Assembly: GCA_046498185.1 (NCBI GenBank)
Contig: JAWOBE010000172.1
Coordinates: 1-49,891 of the forward strand
From: CAYXDR01 sp046498185
GTDB lineage: Bacteria; Desulfobacterota; DSM-4660; Desulfatiglandales; Desulfatiglandaceae
Reading direction: 5' to 3'
Length of the DNA: 49,891 nucleotides
Position 1 is the stretch's first letter. Every line of letters starts with the position of its first letter. Below the pieces are notes generated by a model. That model saw nothing but the letters and a program-made list of their open reading frames with translations, had not been told where the DNA came from and searched no databases. Position numbers and translations under genes: made by a program. Positions 1 to 7,276 of this stretch are shown piece after piece.

Positions 1-345
1 CAGTCTTCCGCTGTCGGCGTCGGTGACAGGGCTATCTGGAGGAACAACACGGTCGTTGATGCCGAGACCTTGGGCTTCGCCTTGATCGCCGGTTTCAAAA
101 TGAATGACAGCATTAAATTCGAGGCTGGCTACGGCCAGGCCAACAACGAAATTGAGGATGCCGGATTCAAACAATCCCAGGACGTCAAGTCCTACTATCT
201 GAACGCCACCATCAACCTTGCCAAGAACGTATTCATCGTCCCTGAAATCGGTAAATTAGACTATGGTGATATTGAAACAAACGGAGTTGACGCTGATCAG
301 GGTAACGTAAAATACCTCGGCGCCAAGTGGCAAATCAACTTCTAG
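1..345 (+). CDS. Outer-membrane porin-like protein, C-terminal end (partial)
   Basis: The frame is open from base 1, so the gene begins upstream of the window. About 114 residues remain, rich in alternating hydrophobic and polar stretches with Gly and aromatic residues, as in antiparallel beta-strands. The protein ends in a C-terminal Phe (QINF), the usual signature of Gram-negative beta-barrel proteins recognised by the Bam machinery. A strong rho-independent terminator follows 38 bases after the stop. This is inferred to be the last few strands of a barrel porin; which solute it passes cannot be told. Confidence 0.7.
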   Translation, partial: QSSAVGVGDRAIWRNNTVVDAETLGFALIAGFKMNDSIKFEAGYGQANNEIEDAGFKQSQDVKSYYLNATINLAKNVFIVPEIGKLDYGDIETNGVDADQGNVKYLGAKWQINF

Positions 346-382
346 TCTGCTGACTGCTTAAATAAAAAAACGGACACCACCC

Positions 383-411
383 AACCCGGGGCTTCGGCCC
401 CGGGTTTTTTT
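383..411 (+). terminator. Rho-independent terminator of the porin gene
   Basis: A perfect 8-bp stem, CCCGGGGC (385-392) and GCCCCGGG (397-404), closes on a TTCG tetraloop. Seven Ts (405-411) follow. Confidence 0.93.
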
Positions 412-427
412 ATCCCTCTCCAAAAAA

Positions 428-460
428 AGCTATCAGCTGTTAGCATTTAGCTATTAGCTA
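428..460. repeat. TTAGC-type degenerate heptad tract (R1)
   Basis: About five imperfect copies of a 6-7-base unit (TTAGCTA, TTAGCAT, CAGCTGT) lie between the porin terminator and the 3' end of the AAA ATPase gene. Related tracts are at 3028-3055, 3458-3486, 4869-4945, 6824-6853, 7304-7335, 20928-20956 and 31036-31073. Confidence 0.8.
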
Positions 461-478
461 AGTTATTTCAGCATTTTA

Positions 479-1774
479 TCATATATTCCGCGAGGCGGCT
501 TTGACTTGCTCGGGGCGGATGAAAAAAATCCGTGTCTTGCCGATAGTCTGTTGTGTATGCTCGCTTTTGTTTACCACGAAAAAACATTCCGGCTGATAGG
601 CCTCTATAAAACTACGCGAGGAGCGGGTGATTTTTCCCATCACATCGCCTGATTTGACCTCCCAGCCGGAGATAATCCCCCTGTGCTCCAGCACGAAATC
701 CACTTCGGCACCTGATTTACTGCGCCAGAATCTTATACTGTCCAGCAATGGATTGATGGCCTTGTACAGCTCCGTAAAAACGAAATTTTCGAGAATCGCT
801 CCCCGGTCCGTGCGGCGGCTGTATGCGGTGAAGCCTCCGAAAATCTGATTGCGGATGCCATTATCCAGAAAATAGGCCTTAGGAGCACTGGTGATCTCGG
901 CTCGCTTGCCTCCCACATAGGGCCTGATCAAACGAATGATATGGGTATCTTCCAAAATACCGGCGTATTCTCTGACCGAATCGTTACTTATGCTGGCAAT
1001 TGCGGCCCATTCCGAAAAATTGCACAGGTTGCCGATCTGGCTGGAACAAAGCTCCATGATCTTTCGGAACGCGGCGGGATGCCTGATCTTCAGCCTGTCC
1101 GACGCATCTCGAATGACAAAGGATTCAACCAAACCAATAAGTTCTCTTGCCGGGTTTTCTGATGTGTACACGGGCGGGTAACCGCCATAGAGCAGCAGCC
1201 GTCCGAGTCGGGAAGCCACTTTCTTCCGAAACAATGCCCGAGGGCCGTGGATATCGAAGCACACCTCTTCCAGGGATAAAGGGAGGAGGAGATGGCGATG
1301 TGCCCTGCCGGCCAATGACTCCCTGGTACGTGATTCGAGATCGAAAGCGGAACTTCCGGTAGCATAGAAAGGATGATCTGTGCGCCGATCAACAAGCCCT
1401 TTCAAGAAAAGACCTGCTTCCTGCAAAAATTGTATCTCCTCGAAAAAAACCGGCGTATTTTTCTCGACTAACTCATCTATATCGACAAAAAAGGATGCAG
1501 GAGAAGACAACCACTGGCGAACGGCGGGCTCCTCGCAATTGACATAAAGACACGGTCGGGCTGATTCAGCCATTGTTTTCCATATAAGGGTCGATTTGCC
1601 CGCCTGGCGGGGTCCCACCACCAGGCATACCCGCCGGCCCGCTTCGAGATTGACAGAACGGGTTATGTAACGTTCCGGTAAAAATCGTGCCTGCCACTTC
1701 TGCACATCCCCTCCTTCAAGCCAGGGATTGTCAGCCGTTATTACCTTCAACGTGAAATCTGAAATGGTTGTCAT
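479..1774 (-). CDS. AAA ATPase with DUF4143 domain
   Basis: The 431-residue protein belongs to the widespread AAA_14/DUF4143 family of ATPases of unknown biological role. The Walker A motif GPRQAGKST is at residues 54-62 and a Walker B-like strand PVFFEEIQ is near 108-115. The C-terminal third carries the DUF4143 part with the nuclease-like pattern SGAEVDFVLEHRG...GWEVKSG, similar to PD-(D/E)xK folds. Family members are often exchanged horizontally. It is transcribed alone, divergent from birA. Two short dyads (1801-1818 and 1881-1909) lie upstream of its start. A DNA-related or partner-regulatory role is possible but unproven. Confidence 0.85.
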   Translation of the reverse strand: MTTISDFTLKVITADNPWLEGGDVQKWQARFLPERYITRSVNLEAGRRVCLVVGPRQAGKSTLIWKTMAESARPCLYVNCEEPAVRQWLSSPASFFVDIDELVEKNTPVFFEEIQFLQEAGLFLKGLVDRRTDHPFYATGSSAFDLESRTRESLAGRAHRHLLLPLSLEEVCFDIHGPRALFRKKVASRLGRLLLYGGYPPVYTSENPARELIGLVESFVIRDASDRLKIRHPAAFRKIMELCSSQIGNLCNFSEWAAIASISNDSVREYAGILEDTHIIRLIRPYVGGKRAEITSAPKAYFLDNGIRNQIFGGFTAYSRRTDRGAILENFVFTELYKAINPLLDSIRFWRSKSGAEVDFVLEHRGIISGWEVKSGDVMGKITRSSRSFIEAYQPECFFVVNKSEHTQQTIGKTRIFFIRPEQVKAASRNI

Positions 1775-1800
1775 CGGTATCTCCAGGTAAGTTCCACACG

Positions 1801-1818
1801 ATTACCCGTTTGGGTAAT
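1801..1818. promoter_or_regulatory. Short palindrome upstream of the AAA ATPase gene
   Basis: ATTACCC (1801-1807) and GGGTAAT (1812-1818) form a perfect 7-bp dyad with a 4-base centre, 27 bases upstream of the ATPase start. The spacing and symmetry would suit a repressor site or a leader hairpin. No protein can be named. Confidence 0.35.
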
Positions 1819-1880
1819 TCTTCGCCGCAAGTCTGTCATCAATTTATTCAAAACCATTATCCTTTCTGAATGCGATTGTA

Positions 1881-1909
1881 ATCAGAAATTAGCATGGTTA
1901 ATTTCTGAT
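1881..1909. promoter_or_regulatory. 11-bp perfect inverted repeat in the ATPase/birA divergent region
   Basis: ATCAGAAATTA (1881-1891) is repeated in inverted form at 1899-1909 around a 7-base centre. It lies in the shared upstream region of two divergent genes and could be an operator or a hairpin. It is distinct from the BirA-type site downstream. Confidence 0.4.
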
Positions 1910-1962
1910 GGCAATAGAAATCAGTAGGGATAACCCTTGAATCGACGAATCGTGGATTCGCA

Positions 1963-1996
1963 TTGTAAACCCTGCTTTGCCTAAAGGAGTTGACAA
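1963..1996. promoter_or_regulatory. BirA operator (biotin regulon site)
   Basis: TTGTAAACC (1963-1971), a 16-base spacer, then AGTTGACAA (1988-1996). The half-sites and spacing match the known BirA operator, TTGTAAACC-N16-GGTTTACAA in E. coli, with two mismatches in the right half. It lies 70 bases upstream of the birA start, so holo-BirA probably represses birA and the downstream transporter genes. Confidence 0.8.
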
Positions 1997-2065
1997 ATGA
2001 TCGAAAACCATGATAGCTGAACCGCAATGCACGGCGTGGCCAAAATCGAGGAGTGGTTTACTGTA

Positions 2066-3031
2066 ATGAAAAGAGATCTGATTGAAAGGCTTGAAAAACA
2101 TATGGGCTCATGGGTGTCGGGGCAGGACCTGAGCCGTTCATTGGGGATCAGCAGGGCTGCGGTATGGAAGCACATAGAATCCCTTCGCCGGCAAGGCTGC
2201 AGGATCGAGGCATCCCCGCGGAAGGGGTACAGGATTAAAGGGACACCTGATTTCCTGAGTGAGGCTGAAATCCGTCGAACCCTCGAAGCCTCGCGTTTTG
2301 GCGAAAGCGATGTAGTCTATCTACCTGAAACGGCTTCCACCAACACCGTTGCCAAGGCTCTTGCGGCGAAAGGTGCCACGGAGGGTGCCCTCGTGGTCGC
2401 GGGTTCCCAAAAGGAGGGACGCGGCAGAAAGGGACGCACCTGGTTTTCTCCACCGGGGCTCGGGCTATACGCTTCCCTCGTGCTGCGGCCTCAACTACCT
2501 CCGTCTGAAGCCTTCACATTTTCCTTGTTGAGCGCGCTCGCGGTCGCAGACGGCATAGCCTCCCTCGACGACCGTCTCCATCCCGTGGTGAAATGGCCGA
2601 ACGACGTCTTAATAGAAAGCCGCAAGGTGTCCGGCATCCTGATCGAGCTTGCAACGGAAGCAGACCTGCTCGATTATGTAATCCTGGGATTCGGCATCAA
2701 TGTCAACACCGAAAGCTTTCCGCCCGGTCTTCGCACTGAACCGACATCGCTACTCCTTGAAACCGGAAGGCCAATCCGCCGGTCTGTTGTTCTTGAGGCG
2801 GTGCTCAAACAAATCGAGCGGCAATATGAAAGATTTCTTGAAAATGGATCAGACCCTATCGTCTCCGAATGGCGGAAACGCTGCGACATAGAGGGAAGAC
2901 TTATTTCCGTCGAAAGGCTCGATACGGTAGTCAAGGGAACAGTAAAATCCGTCGACCGCGACGGCTCGCTCATCCTCGAGGACAACGAGGGCCGGACACA
3001 CAGGATTCATTCGGGGGATGTGGTTTATTAG
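2066..3031 (+). CDS. birA: Bifunctional biotin-[acetyl-CoA-carboxylase] ligase / biotin operon repressor
   Basis: This enzyme makes biotinyl-AMP and attaches biotin to carboxylase lysines. It also represses biotin genes through its N-terminal winged helix. Residues 1-60 hold the HTH (SGQDLSRSLGISRAAVWKHI). The ligase core shows GRGRKGR and VKWPNDVL, which bind biotinyl-AMP, and a small C-terminal SH3-like domain follows. The start at 2066 is preferred over an ATG at 2027 because it has GAGGAG upstream and begins directly at the HTH; the spacing is long, so this is not certain. The stop codon TAG lies inside a TTAGC repeat (3028-3043). A biotin transporter follows downstream, with a foreign-looking cassette in between. 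Confidence 0.93.
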   Translation: MKRDLIERLEKHMGSWVSGQDLSRSLGISRAAVWKHIESLRRQGCRIEASPRKGYRIKGTPDFLSEAEIRRTLEASRFGESDVVYLPETASTNTVAKALAAKGATEGALVVAGSQKEGRGRKGRTWFSPPGLGLYASLVLRPQLPPSEAFTFSLLSALAVADGIASLDDRLHPVVKWPNDVLIESRKVSGILIELATEADLLDYVILGFGINVNTESFPPGLRTEPTSLLLETGRPIRRSVVLEAVLKQIERQYERFLENGSDPIVSEWRKRCDIEGRLISVERLDTVVKGTVKSVDRDGSLILEDNEGRTHRIHSGDVVY

Positions 3032-3055
3032 CTGTTAGCTTTTAGCTGTTAATAA
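3028..3055. repeat. Left inverted repeat of the four-helix cassette (TTAGC type, R2)
   Basis: TTAGCTGTTAGCTTTT (3028-3043) is the exact reverse complement of 3458-3473, on the other side of the four-helix gene. The tract goes on to about 3055. It includes the birA stop codon. Confidence 0.85.
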
Positions 3056-3057
3056 TT

Positions 3058-3480
3058 ATGTTTTTGATTCCAAATATTAGATATTATATAATAATTGTTA
3101 ATTTTCACATGAAGGAAAAAATGCGAGATTTTAGAGAATTAAAAGTATGGAAAAAAGCGCATGATTTTACACTAACAATTTATAAAATAACAAAGAAGTT
3201 CCCTTCGGATGAACGATTTGGAATTACAGCTCAGCTACGCAGAGCTGCAGCTTCCATTCCGATAAATATATCGGAAGGTTGCGGAAGAGATAGTGAGAGA
3301 GAACTTGCCAGATTTTTGAGCATCGCTGCCGGATCTGCAAGCGAGGTAGAATATCAGATTATTCTTGCTCGAGATCTCAAATATATAACCGATGAAATCC
3401 ACAAAAACCTGAATAGTCAAGTAAATGAATTAAAGAAAATGTTAAACAGTTTTATTCAAAAGCTAACAGCTAAGAGCTAA
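3058..3480 (+). CDS. Four-helix bundle protein (23S rRNA intervening-sequence family)
   Basis: The likely product starts at the ATG at 3109 (MKEKMRDFRELKVWKKAHD) or at 3121; the frame is open from 3058. It shows the TIGR02436 hallmarks: RELKVWKKAHD, AAASIPINISEGCGR and a C-terminal helix pair. Family members are found in 23S rRNA intervening sequences and as stand-alone genes, and resemble the Avd proteins of diversity-generating retroelements. Their function is unknown. The gene is much richer in A+T than its neighbours. It is bracketed by a perfect 16-bp inverted repeat and its last codons and stop lie in the right-hand copy. It separates birA from bioY, which suggests insertion into a biotin operon. 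Confidence 0.88.
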   Translation: MFLIPNIRYYIIIVNFHMKEKMRDFRELKVWKKAHDFTLTIYKITKKFPSDERFGITAQLRRAAASIPINISEGCGRDSERELARFLSIAAGSASEVEYQIILARDLKYITDEIHKNLNSQVNELKKMLNSFIQKLTAKS

Positions 3481-3486
3481 TAGCTT
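3458..3486. repeat. Right inverted repeat of the four-helix cassette (R3)
   Basis: AAAAGCTAACAGCTAA (3458-3473) is the reverse complement of 3028-3043, followed by GAGCTAATAGC. The four-helix protein's C-terminus (KLTAKS) and TAA stop are encoded here. Confidence 0.85.
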
Positions 3487-3498
3487 TAGGATGTAATT

Positions 3499-4068
3499 TT
3501 GAACACCCTTGCCACTTCGCCTTTTCGTGCAACAACCCCCATCCGCGGGATGGTCTACGCTTCCATGTTCGGAGCGGCCACCGCCGCCGGGGCCTATATC
3601 ATCGTGCCGGTTCCCCCTGTGCCGGTTACGTTGCAGACGCTCTTTCTGAGTCTCGCGGGGGTGCTCCTAGGAGCGCGGCTGGCCGCAATGAGCCAGATTG
3701 TCTACGTCCTCATCGGCGCGATGGGGCTTCCGGTTTTCGCCGGCGGAAAAGCCGGACTCGGGATTTTGATTGGTCCCACAGGCGGTTACCTGGTGGGGTT
3801 TATTGCAGGAGCCTATGTCATCGGCAAACTTGTGGAGCTGCGCCCATCCGCCGGAATGATCTGGTTCTTTTCGTCGATGGCGGCGGGAACCTTAATAATA
3901 TACTTGTTTGGAGTAGCCCAGCTCTGCGTGGTTGCGCAACTGTCCATTTCAAAAGCTGTTGTTGTCGGGGTGCTTCCGTTCATCCCCGGAGACGCGGTAA
4001 AAATCCTGCTGGCTGCTTTTGCATGCCGAAAACTCCGGCCCCATCTTGACCTTCGGGTTTCCACATGA
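3499..4068 (+). CDS. bioY: Biotin transporter substrate-binding subunit BioY
   Basis: This is the S component of an energy-coupling factor transporter, binding biotin in the inner membrane. The 189 residues form about six membrane spans with the BioY signatures VPVPPVPVTLQTLF and GGKAGLGILIGPTGGYLVGF. The start appears to be TTG at 3499, with TAGG eight bases upstream. The stop overlaps the start of the ATPase gene by four bases (ATGA), so the two are co-translated. Linkage to birA and a BirA operator supports biotin as substrate. Confidence 0.93.
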   Translation: MNTLATSPFRATTPIRGMVYASMFGAATAAGAYIIVPVPPVPVTLQTLFLSLAGVLLGARLAAMSQIVYVLIGAMGLPVFAGGKAGLGILIGPTGGYLVGFIAGAYVIGKLVELRPSAGMIWFFSSMAAGTLIIYLFGVAQLCVVAQLSISKAVVVGVLPFIPGDAVKILLAAFACRKLRPHLDLRVST

Positions 4069-4892
4069 TCCATCTCGATTCCGTCACCTATTCTTATAAC
4101 GGCACCGGGAACATCCTGAACGGGATATCCATCGATATCCGCCCGGGCGAATACATTGCTGTCATCGGCCCTAACGGAAGTGGAAAAACCACACTTCTCC
4201 GGCATATCAACGGACTCCTCGCACCGTCTTCAGGAGGCGTGACTGTGGAGAATCTCGACACGAAAAACCAGCGAACCCTGCCGCGGGTAAGGCAGATCGC
4301 CGGCATGGTTTTCCAGAATCCAGACAACCAGATAGTAGGGATGACCGTGGAGGAGGACGTAGCGTTCGGGCCCGGAAACCTCGGGCTTCCCCCGGCTGAA
4401 ATCCGCCGGAGGGTGGAACGAAGCCTTGCCAGGGTCGGTATTCAGGATCTCTCACTCAGAACGCCCTCCACCCTTTCAAACGGCGAAAAACAACTGGTCG
4501 CGGTCGCAGGCGTCCTCGCGATGGAACCTCGTTATCTGCTTTTGGACGAAGCCACCGCCTACCTTGACCCTGCTGGAAAGGCACGAATCCTGGAGGTGAT
4601 CTCCGAACTGGATCGAGAAGGAATCACGATCGTCCATGTCACCCATGACATGGATGAAGCCGTGAGAGCCCGGCGGGTGATTGTTGTTGCCGAAGGCAGA
4701 GTGATTATGGATGGTCCTCCGGCTGAGATATTCACCAGGGGCGAAGATCTGGCCGCCCTCGGACTCGAAATTCCCGCTGCGGCCGCCCTGGCTCACCGCC
4801 TCCGCTCAGCAGGCCTTCCGCTCCCTCCCGGAATTTTGACGATGGAAGATGCGGCAGTGGAGATAATTAAGCTTTTAGCTGTTAGCTTTTAG
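4065..4892 (+). CDS. bioM: Energy-coupling factor ATPase (BioM/CbiO type)
   Basis: This is the ATP-hydrolysing A component of the biotin ECF transporter. Walker A is GPNGSGKTT, the Q-loop MVFQNPDNQIVG, the ABC signature is LSNGEKQ (a variant of LSGGQ), Walker B is YLLLDEATAYLDP and the switch His is in HVTHDMDEA. The length of 275 residues is normal. The last residues (KLLAVSF) and the TAG stop are encoded by the start of a TTAGC repeat tract, so the native C-terminus was probably replaced when the repeat arrived. Confidence 0.92.
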   Translation: MIHLDSVTYSYNGTGNILNGISIDIRPGEYIAVIGPNGSGKTTLLRHINGLLAPSSGGVTVENLDTKNQRTLPRVRQIAGMVFQNPDNQIVGMTVEEDVAFGPGNLGLPPAEIRRRVERSLARVGIQDLSLRTPSTLSNGEKQLVAVAGVLAMEPRYLLLDEATAYLDPAGKARILEVISELDREGITIVHVTHDMDEAVRARRVIVVAEGRVIMDGPPAEIFTRGEDLAALGLEIPAAAALAHRLRSAGLPLPPGILTMEDAAVEIIKLLAVSF

Positions 4893-4945
4893 CTATTAGT
4901 CATTAGCTATTAGCTATTAGCCATTAGTTATTCGTTATTATATTA
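4869..4945. repeat. Long TTAGC-type tract between bioM and bioN (R4)
   Basis: About ten degenerate units (TTTTAGC, TGTTAGC, TATTAGT, CATTAGC) in tandem. This is the longest tract in the window. It includes the last codons of the upstream ATPase gene and fills most of the gap before ecfT. Confidence 0.88.
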
Positions 4946-5017
4946 GAGGGGACGGATGATGCTATTTTTTAATTATTGTAATTTTATTAATATTCAATAT
5001 GGAACCTGGAATTTCAA

Positions 5018-5797
5018 ATGTACAGACTAGGAAATTACATACCGGCGAAATCCTTGATCCACAGGCTCGATCCAAGGGTAAAAATCATGTCTGTGATCTC
5101 GTTGAGCATAACGGTGCTTTTCGCTGCTCCCTTCGGAGCCCTGCTGATAAGCCTGTTTCTCGCCGCATCGCTTCCGCTGGCGGGCATATCCCCACGCCGC
5201 CTGTGGCAGGCGCTCGCACCGGTCCGCCCGTTTCTGCTTCTGCTGTTGCTGCTTCACATGCTGGGTACCGGCGGAGAACCCCTGCCGCCGTTCCCGATAT
5301 GGAAAATCACCGTAACAGCGGAGGGTATTGCCACGGGATTTATCATCGCATGGCGATTCGGGCTGCTTGTGACCGCTGCAGCGGTCCTCACGATCACAAC
5401 TTCGCCTTCGGAGCTGGTTGCAGGTTTGCAGAAGCTTCTTAAACCGCTCGGGAAAATCGGGGTACCCGTAAGAGACCTCACAACGATGGTCTCGCTGGCG
5501 CTTCGTTTCGTCCCCACATTGCTCGCCGAAGTGGACAGAATGAAAGACGCACAGCTGGCTCGGGGGGGTTCCATCACCGCCGGAAAGATCTCGGGGAGAC
5601 TCAGGGCCGCACGCTCGCTTGTGCTGCCCGTGGTTCTTAATTCATTCAAACGGGCAGATGAACTCGCGGTTGCGATGGAAGCCCGTGCATACGGGGCCGG
5701 CCCCGGGACTTCGATGATGGAGCTGTCGATCGGCAAATTGGATGTGGCGGCGAGTTCGTTGGTCGCAATGGTATCGTTGCTGGCACCGATTCTGTGA
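5018..5797 (+). CDS. bioN: Energy-coupling factor transmembrane protein EcfT (BioN)
   Basis: This is the T component linking the ATPase to BioY. It has several hydrophobic spans in its first half. The two coupling motifs with the conserved Ala-Arg pair are visible as AQLARGG and AMEARAYG, which contact the ATPase grooves. At 259 residues it is a normal size. It is separated from bioM by 125 bases of mostly repeat DNA, while EcfT genes usually follow directly. Confidence 0.92.
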   Translation: MYRLGNYIPAKSLIHRLDPRVKIMSVISLSITVLFAAPFGALLISLFLAASLPLAGISPRRLWQALAPVRPFLLLLLLLHMLGTGGEPLPPFPIWKITVTAEGIATGFIIAWRFGLLVTAAAVLTITTSPSELVAGLQKLLKPLGKIGVPVRDLTTMVSLALRFVPTLLAEVDRMKDAQLARGGSITAGKISGRLRAARSLVLPVVLNSFKRADELAVAMEARAYGAGPGTSMMELSIGKLDVAASSLVAMVSLLAPIL

Positions 5798-5845
5798 CGG
5801 CTCTCTTTGCCCCGGTCGTTTTTCGCCTTTATCTGGGTCCCTGAT

Positions 5846-5935
5846 CGTCGTCGTTGTCGTAATCGTTGTCCGAAAAAGAATTCCCCCGATTACGATTACG
5901 ACAACCGTTTCGCTTACGCTTCACTGACAACGATA
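5846..5935. repeat. Inverted hexad repeat between convergent genes
   Basis: GTTGTCGTAATCG (5853-5865) and CGATTACGACAAC (5893-5905) are perfect 13-bp inverted arms with a 27-base loop. The right arm continues into the CGATTACGACAACG...CGCTT...CACTGACAACGA module also found at 7014-7052, 7487-7530, 21028-21082 and 31245-31290. It lies between convergent bioN and the enoyl-CoA hydratase gene and might end transcription from both sides. Confidence 0.75.
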
Positions 5936-5987
5936 CCCCCAAACCCGGTTCTATATCGCTACTTGAAACCACTCAGCCGGTCGTTTT

Positions 5988-6767
5988 TCATATCTCTTTC
6001 CACTGAGGTTTTCGTTTTTCCAGAAAAGCCTGAACGCCTTCCTTTGCATCGGCCGTGGTGCACAAACGCGCAAAAGCTTCGTTCATATAAGAAAATTGCA
6101 TATCATAAGGCATGTCCTCGGATGTATAAAACGCGCTTTTTGCAATCTGCACCGCTATCGGGCTAATCGAAGCCAGATCCTCAGCCCATCTCAAGGCCTC
6201 ACTCTCCAGGTCTTCATCCGCCACCACCCGGTTTAAAAGACCCAGCCCCAGAGCTTCCTCGGCATTGATCATGTCGCCGAAGAGAAGCAACTCCAGGGCT
6301 TTTTTCCTCCCTACGCACTTTGCAACCGGAATAACCGGCCCGACACAGTTGAGCCCCGCCTTTATCGCCGTAAGCCCCATGCGAACGCTGCGACTGCCTA
6401 TCGCAAGATCAGCCGCCGCAACCAGCCCCATACCGTTCGCAGTCGCCGCTCCCTGTACCCGGGCGATCACCGGCTTTTTCATATGTGCAACCGCCCCCAG
6501 GGGTTTTTCCATTTTCTCGATCCATTCGCGGTATTCCATCGCGCTTCGTTCTTCGAGTTCATTGAGATCCACCCCGGCGCAAAAAACCCTGCCCGCACCT
6601 TTCAGCAGTACCACGCGAACATCGGCCGCCGCCTCCATCTCCATCAATGCATCGTATAGCGCAGAAGCGGTCTCGCTATCCATCGTGTTCAATTTCTCAG
6701 GCCGGTTTAAAATCACCGACCCAACAAAGTTATTTCCTTTTTCGACGATCACCTTTTTTGTCTTCAT
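5988..6767 (-). CDS. Enoyl-CoA hydratase/isomerase family protein
   Basis: The 259-residue crotonase-fold protein would act on acyl-CoA double bonds in fatty-acid or aromatic-acid breakdown. The oxyanion-hole segments are GRVFCAGVDLNEL and RVQGAATANGMGLVAAADLAIGS. At the second catalytic position the family Glu of the hydratases is not obvious (GLNCVGPVIPVAKCVG), so the exact reaction is open and isomerase, hydrolase or decarboxylase variants are possible. The ATG has AAAGGAG upstream. It stands alone between repeat blocks, so context gives no pathway. Confidence 0.85.
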   Translation of the reverse strand: MKTKKVIVEKGNNFVGSVILNRPEKLNTMDSETASALYDALMEMEAAADVRVVLLKGAGRVFCAGVDLNELEERSAMEYREWIEKMEKPLGAVAHMKKPVIARVQGAATANGMGLVAAADLAIGSRSVRMGLTAIKAGLNCVGPVIPVAKCVGRKKALELLLFGDMINAEEALGLGLLNRVVADEDLESEALRWAEDLASISPIAVQIAKSAFYTSEDMPYDMQFSYMNEAFARLCTTADAKEGVQAFLEKRKPQWKEI

Positions 6768-6823
6768 TTTCAGTTCTCCTTTTGTTTACAGCGGAAAATC
6801 TCCAGCAAAGCCGGGGGTTTAAG

Positions 6824-7099
6824 CCATTAGCTGTTAGCTATTAGCTCTTAGCCGGCGGAAAAAAGAACTAACTTAAAAACAGACGATACCGACGCCGAAT
6901 TCTGGCCCCGGGCCCCTGACTCCTGACTTCCCAGCAGGTGCGGGCCAGGTCAAAACTCCGTTTCGACACTCCAAAAACCTCGATCCCCACGCCGATACTT
7001 CACATTGAAATCTCCCGATTACGACAACGATAACCGCTTCGCTGACAACGACCAAACTTCGAGCGAATAAAGGCTGTGGCGGGGGGTTCGATGCGGGAG
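6824..7099. repeat. Composite intergenic repeat, copy A
   Basis: Modules in order: TTAGC heptads (6824-6853); a linker with CGATACCGACGCCGAA; a CCTGACT heptad run; the core beginning CAGGTGCGGGCCAGG; the CGATTACGACAACG hexads (7014-7052); and a tail ending GGGGGGTTCGATGCGGGAG (7081-7099). Bases 6916-7034 read identical to 7386-7504 in copy B and differ from 31148-31266 in copy D at two positions. No convincing gene lies in 6768-7592. Confidence 0.88.
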
Positions 7100-7274
7100 A
7101 TTCATCAGGGAGAAGGAGCGTCATGCGAGTCGCTTCAGTGGAAGAGCCAAAGCTTCCGATCAAAACCCCTTCGGTGGAGATTTCCTGATCGCGATTACAA
7201 ATCGCTCCCACAGGATAGGGCGAGTCTCCCTCGGGGAGAACTCCGAAATATGAGGCTCCCGCATCGAACCCCCC
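7081..7274. ncRNA. Candidate structured element bounded by a 19-bp inverted repeat
   Basis: GGGGGGTTCGATGCGGGAG (7081-7099) and its exact reverse complement (7256-7274) enclose 156 bases. The interior holds further hairpins, GCGATT-ACA-AATCGC and TCTCCC-TCG-GGGAGA. It could be a folded RNA or an inverted duplicate of the repeat's end. No known RNA family was recognised and no promoter is obvious, so the ncRNA label is tentative. Confidence 0.3.
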
Positions 7275-7276
7275 CC

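Noticed and set aside
3058..3480. The four-helix gene as part of an rRNA intervening sequence or a full diversity-generating retroelement.
   Set aside because: There is no rRNA and no reverse transcriptase or template/variable repeat pair in the window; only the protein family matches.
5807..6166. A 119-residue plus-strand frame after bioN.
   Set aside because: It crosses hexad repeats and runs antisense into the enoyl-CoA hydratase gene; no ribosome site or known motif.
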